Part shown: piece by piece, positions 24,612 through 33,799 of the stretch
How positions within the stretch are numbered: position 1 is the stretch's first letter
Layout of the letters: each line of letters starts with the position of its first letter
Assembly: GCA_030430565.1 (NCBI GenBank)
Contig: JAUIKS010000024.1
Location: forward strand, 1 to 64,000
Direction of reading: 5' to 3'
Length of the DNA: 64,000 bases
Origin: Polyangia bacterium
Lineage (GTDB): Bacteria; Myxococcota_A; Polyangia; Nannocystales; Nannocystaceae
The notes under the pieces: generated by a model
The model's input: only the letters and a program-made list of their open reading frames with translations
The model's database searches: none
Told to the model about the DNA's origin: nothing
Program-made: the position numbers and the translations under genes

Positions 24612-26924
24612 ATGAACTCGCACTCCGACGACCCAGGGCTGTTTGAGCGCGTGCGCGCGGCCCTCGGCGCGCTCGCCCCGACGGCGGGCGGTGGCGACCT
24701 GTCCGAGCGCCTCGGCGAGCTCTGGAGCGGGGCACAGCGCGCGCCGGCGCGCGACGACAAGGTCCGGGACGCGGGCGTCGAAGGGGGGACGACGGCGGTC
24801 GTCCAGCGCCCGCTCGAGGCGGCCGCGCGCACCGTCTCGGGCTCGCTCGAGCGCTGGCGAAAAGCGGGGGGCGTATTGCAGTTCCTGCGCTCCTCGGGCC
24901 CCGATCAGCTCGTCGTGCGTGGGCGGACCGTCGAGCTCGAGGCGACGGTCGAGGCGCCGCTGCGGCTGCGCGCGCGCAGGGTCCGGTTCTTCGTCGACGG
25001 CGAGCGTGTCGGCGAGGTCCCGCTCGGCGCCTTCGACCGCACGGTCCGCAGCCGCTACACGCCGCGCGTCGCCGGCGTGCACGACATCCGCTTCGAAGTG
25101 CTCGACGGCTCCGGCGCGGTGCTCGTCGCTGGCGAGACCACCGACCGCGCGGTCCTGCAGGTCGTCGACGAGCAGCCGGTCTTAGCGGTCCACGCCGGGC
25201 TCTTGCTCATGGAGTCGGCCGCGAGCGACGCCGCGTGGGCGCCCCTGCGCGAGCTCGCGGCGCGCGGCTGGATGATCGTCTACTTCGACCTCGATCCCAG
25301 CGACCGCGCGCCCACGCTGCTGCGCGCGATCGAGGCGCTCGCGCTCCCACTCGGCGCGCGCCTGATCCACAGCGCGGCCTCGCAGGGCCTGTCGACGCTC
25401 GGGGTCGACTTTCGCCCGGTGCTCGAGCGCTCGCTCGTCCGCTCGCTGCGCGCCGACGGGGTGGCGCTGGCGGCCGTGCTCTGCGACGCGGCGAGCTGGC
25501 CCGAGGACGTGGTCGAGGGCATCGAGCGCGTCGACCTCCAGGGGCTCACGCGCGAGCTCGAGGCGACCCGCAGCGACGCCGCGGCCGCGGTCGCGCGCTG
25601 GGAGGAGGCCGCGCGCGCGTTCGTGCGCGCGCGCGAGGCCGCCGATGACGCGCTGCGCTGGCGGCTCGACCACCGCACCGGCTCGCGCCTGATCGCGGGC
25701 AACCAGTGCGTCGTCGAGTTCGACAACAAGCGCGCGCGAGAGCGCGTGTTCGAGCTGATCGAGTCGGCCGAGCGCAGCGTGCACCTGCAGTTCTACATCG
25801 TCCGCGACGGCGCGTTCACCGATCACCTCAGCGCGCGCCTGGTCGCGCGGGCGCGGGCCGGCGTGCGCGTGCGCCTGACCGTCGACGCGCTGTACTCGGC
25901 GCAGGACGTGCTCGGGCTGCGCAACACGATCCTCGAGGGCCTCGGCCGCGAGCCCAACATCGACGTCGTCGCCAGCGACCCCATCATCAGCGCGAGCGAG
26001 CTCGAGCTGCCGGCGCTCAAGCGGCGAGACCACCGCAAGCTGCTGATCGTCGACGGGCGCGTCGCGATCGTCAGCGGGCGCAACTGCAGCGACGAGTACT
26101 ACACCGGCTTCGACGAGATCGCGGTCACGGACTGGACGCCCAGCGACCGCGTGCCCTGGCTCGACGCTCACGTCGAGGTCCAGGGCCCGCTCGTCGCCGA
26201 GATCCAGCGCTGCTTCCTCGCCAACTGGCGGCGCTGCGGCGGCCCCGAGCTCGCGTCGGCGGAGCGCCGCGAGCTGCTGCCCGCGCTCGCGCCGGCCGGC
26301 GAGTGCGCGGCGCGGCTCGTCGTGCATGATGGCCTCTCGGACAGCAACGCCCTGGGCGCCTACGAGGCGATGATCCGCTCGGCGAGCTCGCACATCTACG
26401 TGCTCAACGACTTCCCGATCGTCTCCGCGCTGCGCGACGCGCTGCTCGCCGCGCTCGATCGCGGCGTCGCGGTCTCGATGCTCACGGGCAACGGCAACGC
26501 GCGACGCGACGACGGCACGCTGCTGCGCGGCCCGCTGCACCGCGAGCTGTTCGAGTACATGACCAAGCACCGCCTCGAGCCGCTGATGCGCGCGGGCGCG
26601 CGGCTCGCCGAGTACCGCACGCCGCGCTCGCCGCTGATCACGACCGTCGGCGGCTGCGTGCGCCCCTACGTGCACGCGAAGGTCGTCACCGCCGACGGGC
26701 GCGTGGTCTCGATCGGCTCGGCCAACCTCGACGTGACCGCGAGCTACTGGGAGCGCGAGGCGAACGTCATCATCGAGGACGCCGGCGTGGCGCAGGCGAT
26801 CGAGCGGCAGCTTAGCGAGATGCTCGCGCGCAGCTACACGCTCGACCCGGACTCCGAGTACTGGCGCGCCGAGGCGCCGAAGCGGGAGATCAGCGCGCGC
26901 CTGTGGCCAGGCGCGCTCGAGTAG
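24612..26924 (+). CDS. Phospholipase D / cardiolipin synthase-like protein with long N-terminal domain
   Basis: 770 aa. Two HKD motifs are intact: H474-R-K-x4-D (DHRKLLIVDGRVAIVSGRN) and H688-A-K-x4-D (VHAKVVTADGRVVSIGSANLD), each with the trailing Gly-Ser/Gly-x-Asn. These mark the PLD superfamily (cardiolipin synthase, phosphatidyltransferase or phosphodiesterase). The N-terminal 370 residues are extra: an Ig-like beta domain (about 85-185, RTVELEATVEAPLRLRARRV) and a segment (about 190-300) predicted alpha/beta, neither found in standard cardiolipin synthases of about 480 aa. No membrane span is evident at the N-terminus. It may be a cytosolic lipid-modifying or nuclease-type PLD. Start ATG 24612. 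Confidence 0.87.
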   Translation: MNSHSDDPGLFERVRAALGALAPTAGGGDLSERLGELWSGAQRAPARDDKVRDAGVEGGTTAVVQRPLEAAARTVSGSLERWRKAGGVLQFLRSSGPDQLVVRGRTVELEATVEAPLRLRARRVRFFVDGERVGEVPLGAFDRTVRSRYTPRVAGVHDIRFEVLDGSGAVLVAGETTDRAVLQVVDEQPVLAVHAGLLLMESAASDAAWAPLRELAARGWMIVYFDLDPSDRAPTLLRAIEALALPLGARLIHSAASQGLSTLGVDFRPVLERSLVRSLRADGVALAAVLCDAASWPEDVVEGIERVDLQGLTRELEATRSDAAAAVARWEEAARAFVRAREAADDALRWRLDHRTGSRLIAGNQCVVEFDNKRARERVFELIESAERSVHLQFYIVRDGAFTDHLSARLVARARAGVRVRLTVDALYSAQDVLGLRNTILEGLGREPNIDVVASDPIISASELELPALKRRDHRKLLIVDGRVAIVSGRNCSDEYYTGFDEIAVTDWTPSDRVPWLDAHVEVQGPLVAEIQRCFLANWRRCGGPELASAERRELLPALAPAGECAARLVVHDGLSDSNALGAYEAMIRSASSHIYVLNDFPIVSALRDALLAALDRGVAVSMLTGNGNARRDDGTLLRGPLHRELFEYMTKHRLEPLMRAGARLAEYRTPRSPLITTVGGCVRPYVHAKVVTADGRVVSIGSANLDVTASYWEREANVIIEDAGVAQAIERQLSEMLARSYTLDPDSEYWRAEAPKREISARLWPGALE

Positions 26925-27144
26925 CTCGCGCGGCGTTCGAATGTGCGCGGGCTCTAACTCGAGCTGACGCTGGCGCTGTGCGGCCTCAACCGCTACAGCC
27001 GCGGGATCGGGATCGGCTGGACGCGTCAGCCGCAGCGTCGCGGCCGAGCCTAGACGAGATCATCACCTGGGCCGAAGAGGGCAGCGAGTCGCGCGGCCGC
27101 TGGCGCGTGGTCGCGCGAGCGCGCGCCGCTTGATGTTTTCAAAT

Positions 27145-27162
27145 TTTCAATTATTATTGAAA
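27145..27162. promoter_or_regulatory. Operator-like inverted repeat TTTCAAT-TATT-ATTGAAA
   Basis: A perfect 7-4-7 inverted repeat lies 7 bp before the start codon of the GbsR-type regulator, in an AT-rich patch. A second site of the same TTTC-N10-GAAA form lies before the next gene, as expected for autoregulation plus control of a target. Confidence 0.7.
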
Positions 27163-27169
27163 GTACGAG

Positions 27170-27691
27170 ATGGCTACATCCGACAACACGCTCGCCGGCG
27201 CGCGGCTGGAGTTCGTGAGCCAGTGGGGCGCCTTGGGCTCCTCGTGGGGCGTCAACCGCACGATGGCGATGCTGCACGCGCTGCTGTTGACCAGCGCCGA
27301 GCCGCTCTCGACCGACGACGCGATGGAGACGCTGCAGATCAGCCGCGGCAACGCGAGCACCAACCTGCGCGAGCTCGTCGCCTGGGGGCTGTCCCGCAAG
27401 GTCGTGGTGCCGGGCGAGCGACGCGACTACTACGAGGCCGAGAAAGACGTCTGGCGGATCTTCTGCACCGTCGCGCGTGAGCGAAAGCGACGCGAGCTCG
27501 ACCCCGCGCTAGAGGTCTTGCGGAGCTGCGCCGAGAAGACCGCCGGTCTGCGGAGCCGCGAGGCGCGACAGTTTCACCGGATGATGAAGGCGCTCGGCGA
27601 ATTCGCGGAGCTCGCCGCGCGGGTGATGGATCGCGTGGCGGCCTCAGAGCGCAGCAAGGTCGTCCCCGCGGTGCTCAAGCTGTTCAAGTGA
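27170..27691 (+). CDS. GbsR/MarR-type transcriptional regulator
   Basis: 173 aa. The GbsR family pattern is clear: an N-terminal LEFVSQWGALGSSWGVNRTMA, a winged HTH with LHALLLTSAEPLSTDDAMETL and ISRGNASTNLRELVAWGL (about residues 35-85), the wing VVPGERRDYYEAEKDVW and a helical dimerisation tail to 173. Relatives repress osmoprotectant or transport genes. Here the downstream gene, 100 bp on, encodes a four-span membrane protein, and both genes have an AT-rich TTTC-N10-GAAA palindrome just upstream, so it probably represses itself and that gene. Effector unknown. Confidence 0.88.
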   Translation: MATSDNTLAGARLEFVSQWGALGSSWGVNRTMAMLHALLLTSAEPLSTDDAMETLQISRGNASTNLRELVAWGLSRKVVVPGERRDYYEAEKDVWRIFCTVARERKRRELDPALEVLRSCAEKTAGLRSREARQFHRMMKALGEFAELAARVMDRVAASERSKVVPAVLKLFK

Positions 27692-27693
27692 GG

Positions 27694-27721
27694 GGCGCCG
27701 CCGCGCGGGCGCGGCGGCGCC
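27694..27721. terminator. 13-bp GC stem-loop after the regulator gene
   Basis: GGCGCCGCCGCGC and GCGCGGCGGCGCC form a perfect stem with a two-base loop, starting 3 bp after the stop codon of the GbsR gene. There is no U-run. It probably reduces read-through into the next gene, which has its own operator. Confidence 0.5.
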
Positions 27722-27732
27722 TCGAGTAGAGC

Positions 27733-27750
27733 TTTCGATATTTTCTGAAA
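27733..27750. promoter_or_regulatory. Second operator-like site, TTTC-N10-GAAA
   Basis: TTTCGATATTTTCTGAAA has the same outer half-sites and spacing as the site before the regulator gene (TTTC and GAAA, ten bases apart, AT-rich centre). It ends 41 bp before the start of the membrane protein gene. Confidence 0.6.
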
Positions 27751-27791
27751 CTTTTGGATGAACGATCAACGAACCCACACGAGGACGTACG

Positions 27792-28430
27792 ATGGATATC
27801 GAGATCTACCTGTGGCTGACGGTCTTCGCGGTCTACTTCGTGCTCACCCCCGCGCTCGTGTTCCTGCAGCACGAGCGCCTGCACCGGCTTCGGTGGCGTC
27901 GGCGAGAGCGCGTGCTGAAGCGGCAGGGCGCGCCTGGAGGCAGCTTTCGCGGCGACGGTCCAGCGGGGCGGATCGACGGCTTCATCGTCGAACACCGCGG
28001 CGCCCCCGGGTCGGTCAAGGTCGTCGTCGTCGCGTCGCTCGTGCTGGGCCATATGTTCATCCCCGGGCTGTTCGCGGGCTTGTGCGGCCTCCCGATCTAC
28101 GGGCTGGGCCTCTTGTCGATCCCTGGACTCGTCCTCGCCGCGCGGATCTACAACAACGCCTTCGGTCTGCTGCGCTGTGATCGAGAGGCCGCGCGCGCGG
28201 CCCGTGAGCTTCAGCGCTTCGCGTACACGCTCAACGTCGTGGTGCTGCTCCTGATGGGGCTGGTGGCGACGGTGTGGCTGCACCCGCTGCTCGTGTTCAC
28301 GTCGGTGTACGCCGTGATCTCGATGATCCACGGCTACGGCCTAGGTGTCGCCGCGGACGCGATCGACGCGGCGCGCGACGGCGCGATCCCGGAGCGCGTG
28401 AGCGGCGTGTCAGCCGGCGCGCGGGTCTGA
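27792..28430 (+). CDS. Integral membrane protein, probable GbsR-regulator target
   Basis: 212 aa, family not recognised. Four hydrophobic segments are seen: about residues 7-26 (LWLTVFAVYFVLTPALVFL), 78-118 (two closely spaced spans), 145-165 (LNVVVLLLMGLVATVWL) and 168-185. A basic loop (about 30-50) and a polar loop before span 2 suggest the N-terminus faces outside. There is no transporter signature. The GbsR-type regulator gene is 100 bp upstream with a matching operator-like site. Start ATG 27792. Confidence 0.72.
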   Translation: MDIEIYLWLTVFAVYFVLTPALVFLQHERLHRLRWRRRERVLKRQGAPGGSFRGDGPAGRIDGFIVEHRGAPGSVKVVVVASLVLGHMFIPGLFAGLCGLPIYGLGLLSIPGLVLAARIYNNAFGLLRCDREAARAARELQRFAYTLNVVVLLLMGLVATVWLHPLLVFTSVYAVISMIHGYGLGVAADAIDAARDGAIPERVSGVSAGARV

Positions 28431-28448
28431 GGGCCTCCGGACGGCGAC

Positions 28449-31400
28449 TCAGTCCGCAGCGAACAGCTCGTCGAGGCGCGCGCGCAGCTGGGCCTCGGTG
28501 AAGGGCTTCTGGATCGCGGCGTCCTCGGCCGTGATGCGATCCTGGCTGATCAGCCAGCTCCTGTCGTGCGCCGACATGAACAGGATCTTGAGCGACGGGC
28601 GCGTCGCGCTCAGCTCGCGCGCGAGCGCGCTGCCGCTCATGCCCGGGAGCACGATGTCGGTCAGCAGCAGCTCGATCGGGCCGACGCGCGCGCGCGCGAG
28701 CTCGAGGGCCTCGGGGCCGCTGCTGGCCTCGAGGACCGTGTAGCCGGCCTTCGTGAGGTAGTGATGGATCGTCATCCGAACGAGCCGCTCGTCCTCAACC
28801 ACGAGCACGACGCGGGCGGCCGCGCGCGCGGGCTCCACCGGGTTCACCGGCGCACGGACCGGCTCCGCGGCCGGCTCGCGGAGCGCTGTGTCGGCGCGCG
28901 GGAGGACGACGCAGAAGGTCGCCCCCTCGCCGGGCGCGCTCGTGACCGTGATCTCGCCGCCCGCGTTTTTAACCATGGCGTAGACCGTCGAGAGCCCGAG
29001 CCCGGTCCCGAGCCCGACGCGCTTGGTCGTGAAGAACGGCTCAAAGATCCGCTCGCGCACGGCGTCGGGAATTCCGGCGCCGGTGTCGGAGACGACCAGC
29101 GCGATCGTCGGCTGGTCGCCGTCTGGACGATCCTCGGTGCGGATCAGCAGGCGCCGACCGTCGGCGCTCGACATCGCGTCGCGGGCGTTGATCGCGAGGT
29201 TCATGACGATCTGCTCCACGCGCGTGGGCTCGAAGCGGACCGCGCGGCCGGGCGCGCCGAGCTCGAGCACGAACTCGATGTCCTCGCCGATCAACCGCTC
29301 GAGCATCGGCCGCTGTCGGCGGAGCAGCGCGTCGAGCTCGCACACGGGCTCCTCGGGCGCTCGCTTGCTGCCGAAGTCGAGGAGCTGGCGGGTGATCGCG
29401 GCGCCGCTGTTCGCCGACTCGCGGATCTCCTCGAGGTACGCCCGCGTCGGGCTGTCTATCGCGGCGGTCTCGAGCGCCATGGTGGCGCAGCCGCCGACGC
29501 CCATCAGCAGGTTGTTGAAATTGTGCGCCACGCCGCTAGCGAGCGTGCCGATCGCCCGCATCCGCTGCGCGTGGATGTTCTCGGCCTCGAGCTCGCGCAG
29601 GCGCGTTACGTCGGCGACCACGAAGATGTAGCCGACCTCCGGCAGCCGCGAGGCGCGGCAGGTCGTCTGGACCACGCGCCCGTCCGGCCGGCGGTGGATG
29701 AGCTCGTGGGACCACTCGTCGTGCTCGCGCAGCGTTGCGAGCAGCGTCGCGCGGAGCTCCGCGCCCGACTCGCCCCCGAGCAAGCCGCACGCTCCTTGAC
29801 CCAGGACGTCCTGCTCGCGGCGACCGAAGATCCGCGACGCCGCCGGGTTCCAGCTGCGGATGCGCAGCTCGAGGTCCGTCGAGAACACGCCCTCGCTCAT
29901 GTTCGCGACGAGGCTGGCTTGGTAGCGCAGCGCTCGCTCGGCGGCCGCCTCGGCCGTGCGGTCGTGCAGGATGCCGACGAAGCGTCGGTGCTCCGAGAGG
30001 CGCATCTCGCCGATGCTCAGCCGCAGCGGGAACTCGCGCCCTCCTTTGCGGCGCCCGACGATGTTGCGGCCGCGGCCGATGACCCGCGCCTCGCCGGTCT
30101 CGAGGTAGCGCCGCAGGTACGCGTCATGCTGCGCGCGGTCGCGGCCGACCATCAGCATGGTGACGTTGCGACCCAGCACCTCCTCGGCGCGGTAGCCGAA
30201 CAGCCGCTCGGCCGCGCGGCTGAACGACTCGACGATCCCCACGTGGTTGATCCCGATGATCGCGTCGGCAGCGGTGTCGAGCAGCGCCTGCAGGCGCTCG
30301 CGCTCGCGCGCGAGCTCGATCGTGCGCTCGGCGATGCGGCGCTCGAGCTCGGCCTGGCGCCGTCGCTCGGCGTTTCGCTGCGCGGTGATGTTGACCACGA
30401 CGCCCGTGATGCCGACGAGCTCGCCGGCGTCGTCGCGCAGCGGCTCGTAGATCATGTCGTAGACTCGTAGCCCGTCCGGCAGCAGCACCTCGAGCTCTCG
30501 GCGCAGCCCCTTCCCGGTGGCGAGGACCTCGCGCTTGAGCGCCATGACCGGCGCGGCGTCCTCGGGGCGCGAGAACAGCTCGTCATCGCGCTTCCCGAGC
30601 AGCGCCTCCGGCGGCTCCTCCGTCGGGCTCCGGTTGAGCCAGGTGTAGCGGAGCTCGAGATCTTGATGGAAGACGAGCACGGGAGAGTCGCGCAGCGCGA
30701 GCTCGAAGCGCTGCTCCGCGCGGCGCAGCGCCGCCTCGGTGCGCTTGAACTCCGTGATCTCCGTGAGCGCGCAGCCGACCGCGACCGGGCGCGCGTCCTC
30801 GGCACCGAGGATCGGGACCGCGATGAGGTTGAAGTGTCGATCCTCGCGCCGCAGGGATGACCGCTTGGCCGGGCGTCCGGTCTCGAGCACGCGGCGCGCG
30901 AGCGCCTCGATCGCGGGGGCGAGCGGCACGTCGAGCTCCGACGGCGTGCGCCCGAGGTGCTGCGCCGCGCTCAGGCCCGCGCTCAGCTCGGCCGCGAGCC
31001 GGTTCATCTTCTCGTAGCGCAGCTGCGCGTCGAGCACGAACAGCCTGTTGGGCGCGTCCGTGAAGAACGCGGTGAAGCGTCGCTCGCTCTCCGTGAGCGC
31101 CGCCTGGGTGCGGCGACGCGCGGTGTAGTCGCTCGCGACGACGTAGACCCCGTCGGTCTCGCCGTCCTGCGCCCGTCGCGGATGCATCGTCACCGCGGCG
31201 AGGCGGGGGCCCTGCTCCGACTGCAGCGTGATCTCGAAGGTGCGCTCATCGCCGGCGAGCGCTCGCTCGAGCTGCGGTCGCGCTCGCGCGAAGTTCTCGG
31301 CGCCGAGGACCTCGGAGACGTGCGCGCCGTGGCGCGGCGCGACGTTGAACCACGTCGAGTAGGCCGAGTTGTTGTAGATGTAGCGGAACTCGCGGTCGAC

Positions 31401-31631
31401 GACCGAGACCAGGCTGGGGAGCGCGTCCGCGGTGTGCGGGATGTAGTCGGCGAACTCCCGCAGCGCCGCGAGCTCGCCGGCTCGCAGCGCCGTCGACTCG
31501 CGCGATCGCTCGACGAGCGCGGTGAGTCGCGACTCGATCGCGGCGAGCTCTGCCTCCGTCTGCGGGTCTGTCGCGCGCTCTAGCGCGTCGAGCTTGCGTC
31601 GGATCGACTCGAGGAGCTCGCGATGGGGCAT
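28449..31631 (-). CDS. Five-PAS hybrid histidine kinase with FixL-like heme PAS
   Basis: 1060 aa, no membrane span. After a coiled coil (1-60) come PAS domains at about 65-175, 180-297, 303-420, 445-560 and 565-680. HisKA has H703 in LASGVAHNFNNLL; HATPase has N811/N815 (MNLAINARDAM), DTGAG and GTGLGL; a receiver (940-1058) has D992. PAS4 carries QHDAYLRRY (H502), VIGRGRNIVGRRKGGREFPLRLSIGEM-type residues at 518-543, the pattern of the FixL heme-PAS with proximal His and distal Arg. It therefore probably binds heme and senses O2 (or NO/CO). The HNFNN-type phosphoacceptor with Asn at +2 is typical of multi-PAS hybrid kinases. It has no adjacent response regulator. Confidence 0.93.
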   Translation of the reverse strand: MPHRELLESIRRKLDALERATDPQTEAELAAIESRLTALVERSRESTALRAGELAALREFADYIPHTADALPSLVSVVDREFRYIYNNSAYSTWFNVAPRHGAHVSEVLGAENFARARPQLERALAGDERTFEITLQSEQGPRLAAVTMHPRRAQDGETDGVYVVASDYTARRRTQAALTESERRFTAFFTDAPNRLFVLDAQLRYEKMNRLAAELSAGLSAAQHLGRTPSELDVPLAPAIEALARRVLETGRPAKRSSLRREDRHFNLIAVPILGAEDARPVAVGCALTEITEFKRTEAALRRAEQRFELALRDSPVLVFHQDLELRYTWLNRSPTEEPPEALLGKRDDELFSRPEDAAPVMALKREVLATGKGLRRELEVLLPDGLRVYDMIYEPLRDDAGELVGITGVVVNITAQRNAERRRQAELERRIAERTIELARERERLQALLDTAADAIIGINHVGIVESFSRAAERLFGYRAEEVLGRNVTMLMVGRDRAQHDAYLRRYLETGEARVIGRGRNIVGRRKGGREFPLRLSIGEMRLSEHRRFVGILHDRTAEAAAERALRYQASLVANMSEGVFSTDLELRIRSWNPAASRIFGRREQDVLGQGACGLLGGESGAELRATLLATLREHDEWSHELIHRRPDGRVVQTTCRASRLPEVGYIFVVADVTRLRELEAENIHAQRMRAIGTLASGVAHNFNNLLMGVGGCATMALETAAIDSPTRAYLEEIRESANSGAAITRQLLDFGSKRAPEEPVCELDALLRRQRPMLERLIGEDIEFVLELGAPGRAVRFEPTRVEQIVMNLAINARDAMSSADGRRLLIRTEDRPDGDQPTIALVVSDTGAGIPDAVRERIFEPFFTTKRVGLGTGLGLSTVYAMVKNAGGEITVTSAPGEGATFCVVLPRADTALREPAAEPVRAPVNPVEPARAAARVVLVVEDERLVRMTIHHYLTKAGYTVLEASSGPEALELARARVGPIELLLTDIVLPGMSGSALARELSATRPSLKILFMSAHDRSWLISQDRITAEDAAIQKPFTEAQLRARLDELFAAD

Positions 31632-31871
31632 GTGGTCAGCTCGGGACGGCCTCAGCTACCAGACGAGAGTACAACGCTCGCGTCATAGGAGCTGGAAGGC
31701 GCGCCCAAGCATATCGTGTCATCAGCCCCGCGGGCGCGGGCGCGGGCGCGCGTACCCAATGATGGCCGCGAGATTCGCGAGGTCGGCGCAAGCCGAACGG
31801 CGCGCGCGTGCGTTGAATCGTGACATCGTACGAGCGGTACGCGAGCTCGCGCTCACACCCCGGAGAACACC

Positions 31872-33692
31872 ATGCGCTGCGGTCCACCCTTGACGAGCTC
31901 AGCGGCGACAGCCAGCGAGAGGATCCGCGGACGCGCGCCCGCCTCGACGCGGCTCATTCGCGTGGGCGCGGCCTCGCTGGCGGCGCTGCTAGCGATCGCC
32001 TCCTCCGAGGCGATGTCCCGAGAGACACCCTCGTCGAGCTCGTCTCCGGAGATCCCGCGGTCCGGCGTTCGCTTCCCGAGGCCCACGCGCGCGGCTCCGG
32101 CGAGGGTCGCCCCGCTCGCGCGCACGCTCGCGGAGGCGCACGCGCGACAGCGGGCGAGCGAGCGTAGCGAGTTCGAAGCGCTCGTGCGGCAGAACTTCGG
32201 GCGCGTGATCAGGTTCGACAGCCCTGGAGACGAGCGCCGGAACGACGGGCGGATCGTCCGGCTGCCCTCCCGCGCGGACATGTCGGAGCCCGACACAATC
32301 TTTCGGCTCGCGCACCATCATCTCGAGGTCAACGACTACCTCGTGCAGCAGGTCGAGTCGTTCGACAAGGCGATCGACGCGGCGCGCGAGCGGGGCGACG
32401 CGAGGGAGGTCGGCGCGCTCACGCGGCGTGCGCTCGAGCACCGGACCGCGGCGAAGAAGCGGCGCGAGAGCGCCGTCAGTCTCTACCAGTACCTGATCAG
32501 CGAGCGGGCGCGCGGGGAGCACGAGCGCCGCGATGAGGCGCTGTACCTGCTCGTCTACGCGCTCGGGACGCTCGGGCGGGAGCGCGAGCTCAGGGCCGCG
32601 TACCGCGAGCTCCTCGATGAGCACCCGAGCAGTCGCTTCCTCCCCGAGGCCCACTTCGCGGTCGGAGACTACGAGCTCTCCAAGGCGCGCTACCAGGCGG
32701 CGGCGAAGCGCTACGAGCAGGTCCTCGCGTTCACGGGCAGCCCGCTCTACGCCGCCGCGTTCTACAAGCTCGCTTGGTGTCATCTCGAGCCCGGCGGCGC
32801 CGCGGCGCCGCGTTATGACCGAAGCCTCCAGTCCTTCATCGACGCGATCGAGGCCGTCAAGGACGGCCGCGCGGGGAGCCCCGCGCAGGCTCGGCAGCTG
32901 CGGCACGACGCGCGGCGCGACCTGGTCCGGGCCTACGTCCACGCCGGCGCGCCGGACGAGGCCAGGGCGGTCTTCGCGAGGTACGGCGACGGCCCGGGCG
33001 ACGACGAGCGCATGGTGGACGAGCTGATGGAGCGGCTCGCCGCTCGCTACTTCAGCCACGGGATGTACCGCGAGTCGACCCTCATCTACCGCGAGCTGCG
33101 AACGCGGCACCCCGCCGACGAGCGGAGCTGCGCGTGGCAGCTGGGCGCCTTCACGAACACGCTCGCGACGGACGACAAGCCGCGACAGCTGGCGGAGGCG
33201 GTCAAGCTCGGACAAGTCTGGGTGATGTTCCGAGACGGTGACTACCGGAAGTCGCGCAAGCGCGACTGCCGTGGCGCGGCCTTCGGCGCGCTGAGGCAGC
33301 TCGCGGCGCTGTGGCACGCTGAGGCCGACTCCGCGCGCGCCGTCGAGAGCTACGATCTGGCCGATCAGGCATATCAATCCATATTCGCCATGGCCCACCG
33401 GCGCGACCAGTGCGAGGCCCGCCGCGACTACGCCGAGATGCTCTGGACCCGCGCGGCGCGAGAGCTCGAGAGCGACGACCGCGAGACGCGGGCGCGCGGT
33501 CGGCAGCGCTTTAAGACGGTCCACGAACAGTTCGTCTCGCTGCTCGAGTGCGACCCCGACGGGGCGTTCGCCCAGGACGCCGCCTACGCGCAGATGCTCG
33601 CGATGAAGAACTACCTCGACGACGACGAGGCGCCGCGCCGCCCGCTCCTGCCGTGCCAGATCAACGCGGTAGGGGCGTGTGTTGAGCGTTAA
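31872..33692 (+). CDS. TPR protein, probably exported
   Basis: 606 aa. The start ATG 31872 has GGAG 7 nt before it. A hydrophobic stretch at about residues 30-48 (LIRVGAASLAALLAIASSEA) after an Arg-rich leader suits a signal sequence. Residues about 120-560 are helical repeats: ALYLLVYALGTLGRERELRAAYRELLDEHPSSRFLPEAHFAVGDYELSKARY-type TPR units with the Pro-x-Ser-x-Phe-x-x-x-Ala-x-x-x-x-Gly-x-x turn, then further degenerate units. This resembles periplasmic TPR proteins of myxobacterial gliding or envelope complexes, but no specific orthologue can be named. It ends shortly before the restriction-modification region. Confidence 0.75.
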   Translation: MRCGPPLTSSAATASERIRGRAPASTRLIRVGAASLAALLAIASSEAMSRETPSSSSSPEIPRSGVRFPRPTRAAPARVAPLARTLAEAHARQRASERSEFEALVRQNFGRVIRFDSPGDERRNDGRIVRLPSRADMSEPDTIFRLAHHHLEVNDYLVQQVESFDKAIDAARERGDAREVGALTRRALEHRTAAKKRRESAVSLYQYLISERARGEHERRDEALYLLVYALGTLGRERELRAAYRELLDEHPSSRFLPEAHFAVGDYELSKARYQAAAKRYEQVLAFTGSPLYAAAFYKLAWCHLEPGGAAAPRYDRSLQSFIDAIEAVKDGRAGSPAQARQLRHDARRDLVRAYVHAGAPDEARAVFARYGDGPGDDERMVDELMERLAARYFSHGMYRESTLIYRELRTRHPADERSCAWQLGAFTNTLATDDKPRQLAEAVKLGQVWVMFRDGDYRKSRKRDCRGAAFGALRQLAALWHAEADSARAVESYDLADQAYQSIFAMAHRRDQCEARRDYAEMLWTRAARELESDDRETRARGRQRFKTVHEQFVSLLECDPDGAFAQDAAYAQMLAMKNYLDDDEAPRRPLLPCQINAVGACVER

Positions 33693-33799
33693 ACTGACGC
33701 GGTGACGCGCGGCCCGGGGAGTCTGTGGTGACGGCGTGGTCGAGGGGGCCGACTGGTACCGTGGTAGACCCTTGATGCCCCACATTCGAAACCGCCGGG

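Noticed and set aside
26925..27130. Short frame with LELTLALCGLNRYSR after the PLD gene
   Set aside because: Only about 30 codons before a stop and no start or family match strong enough to call a gene or remnant.
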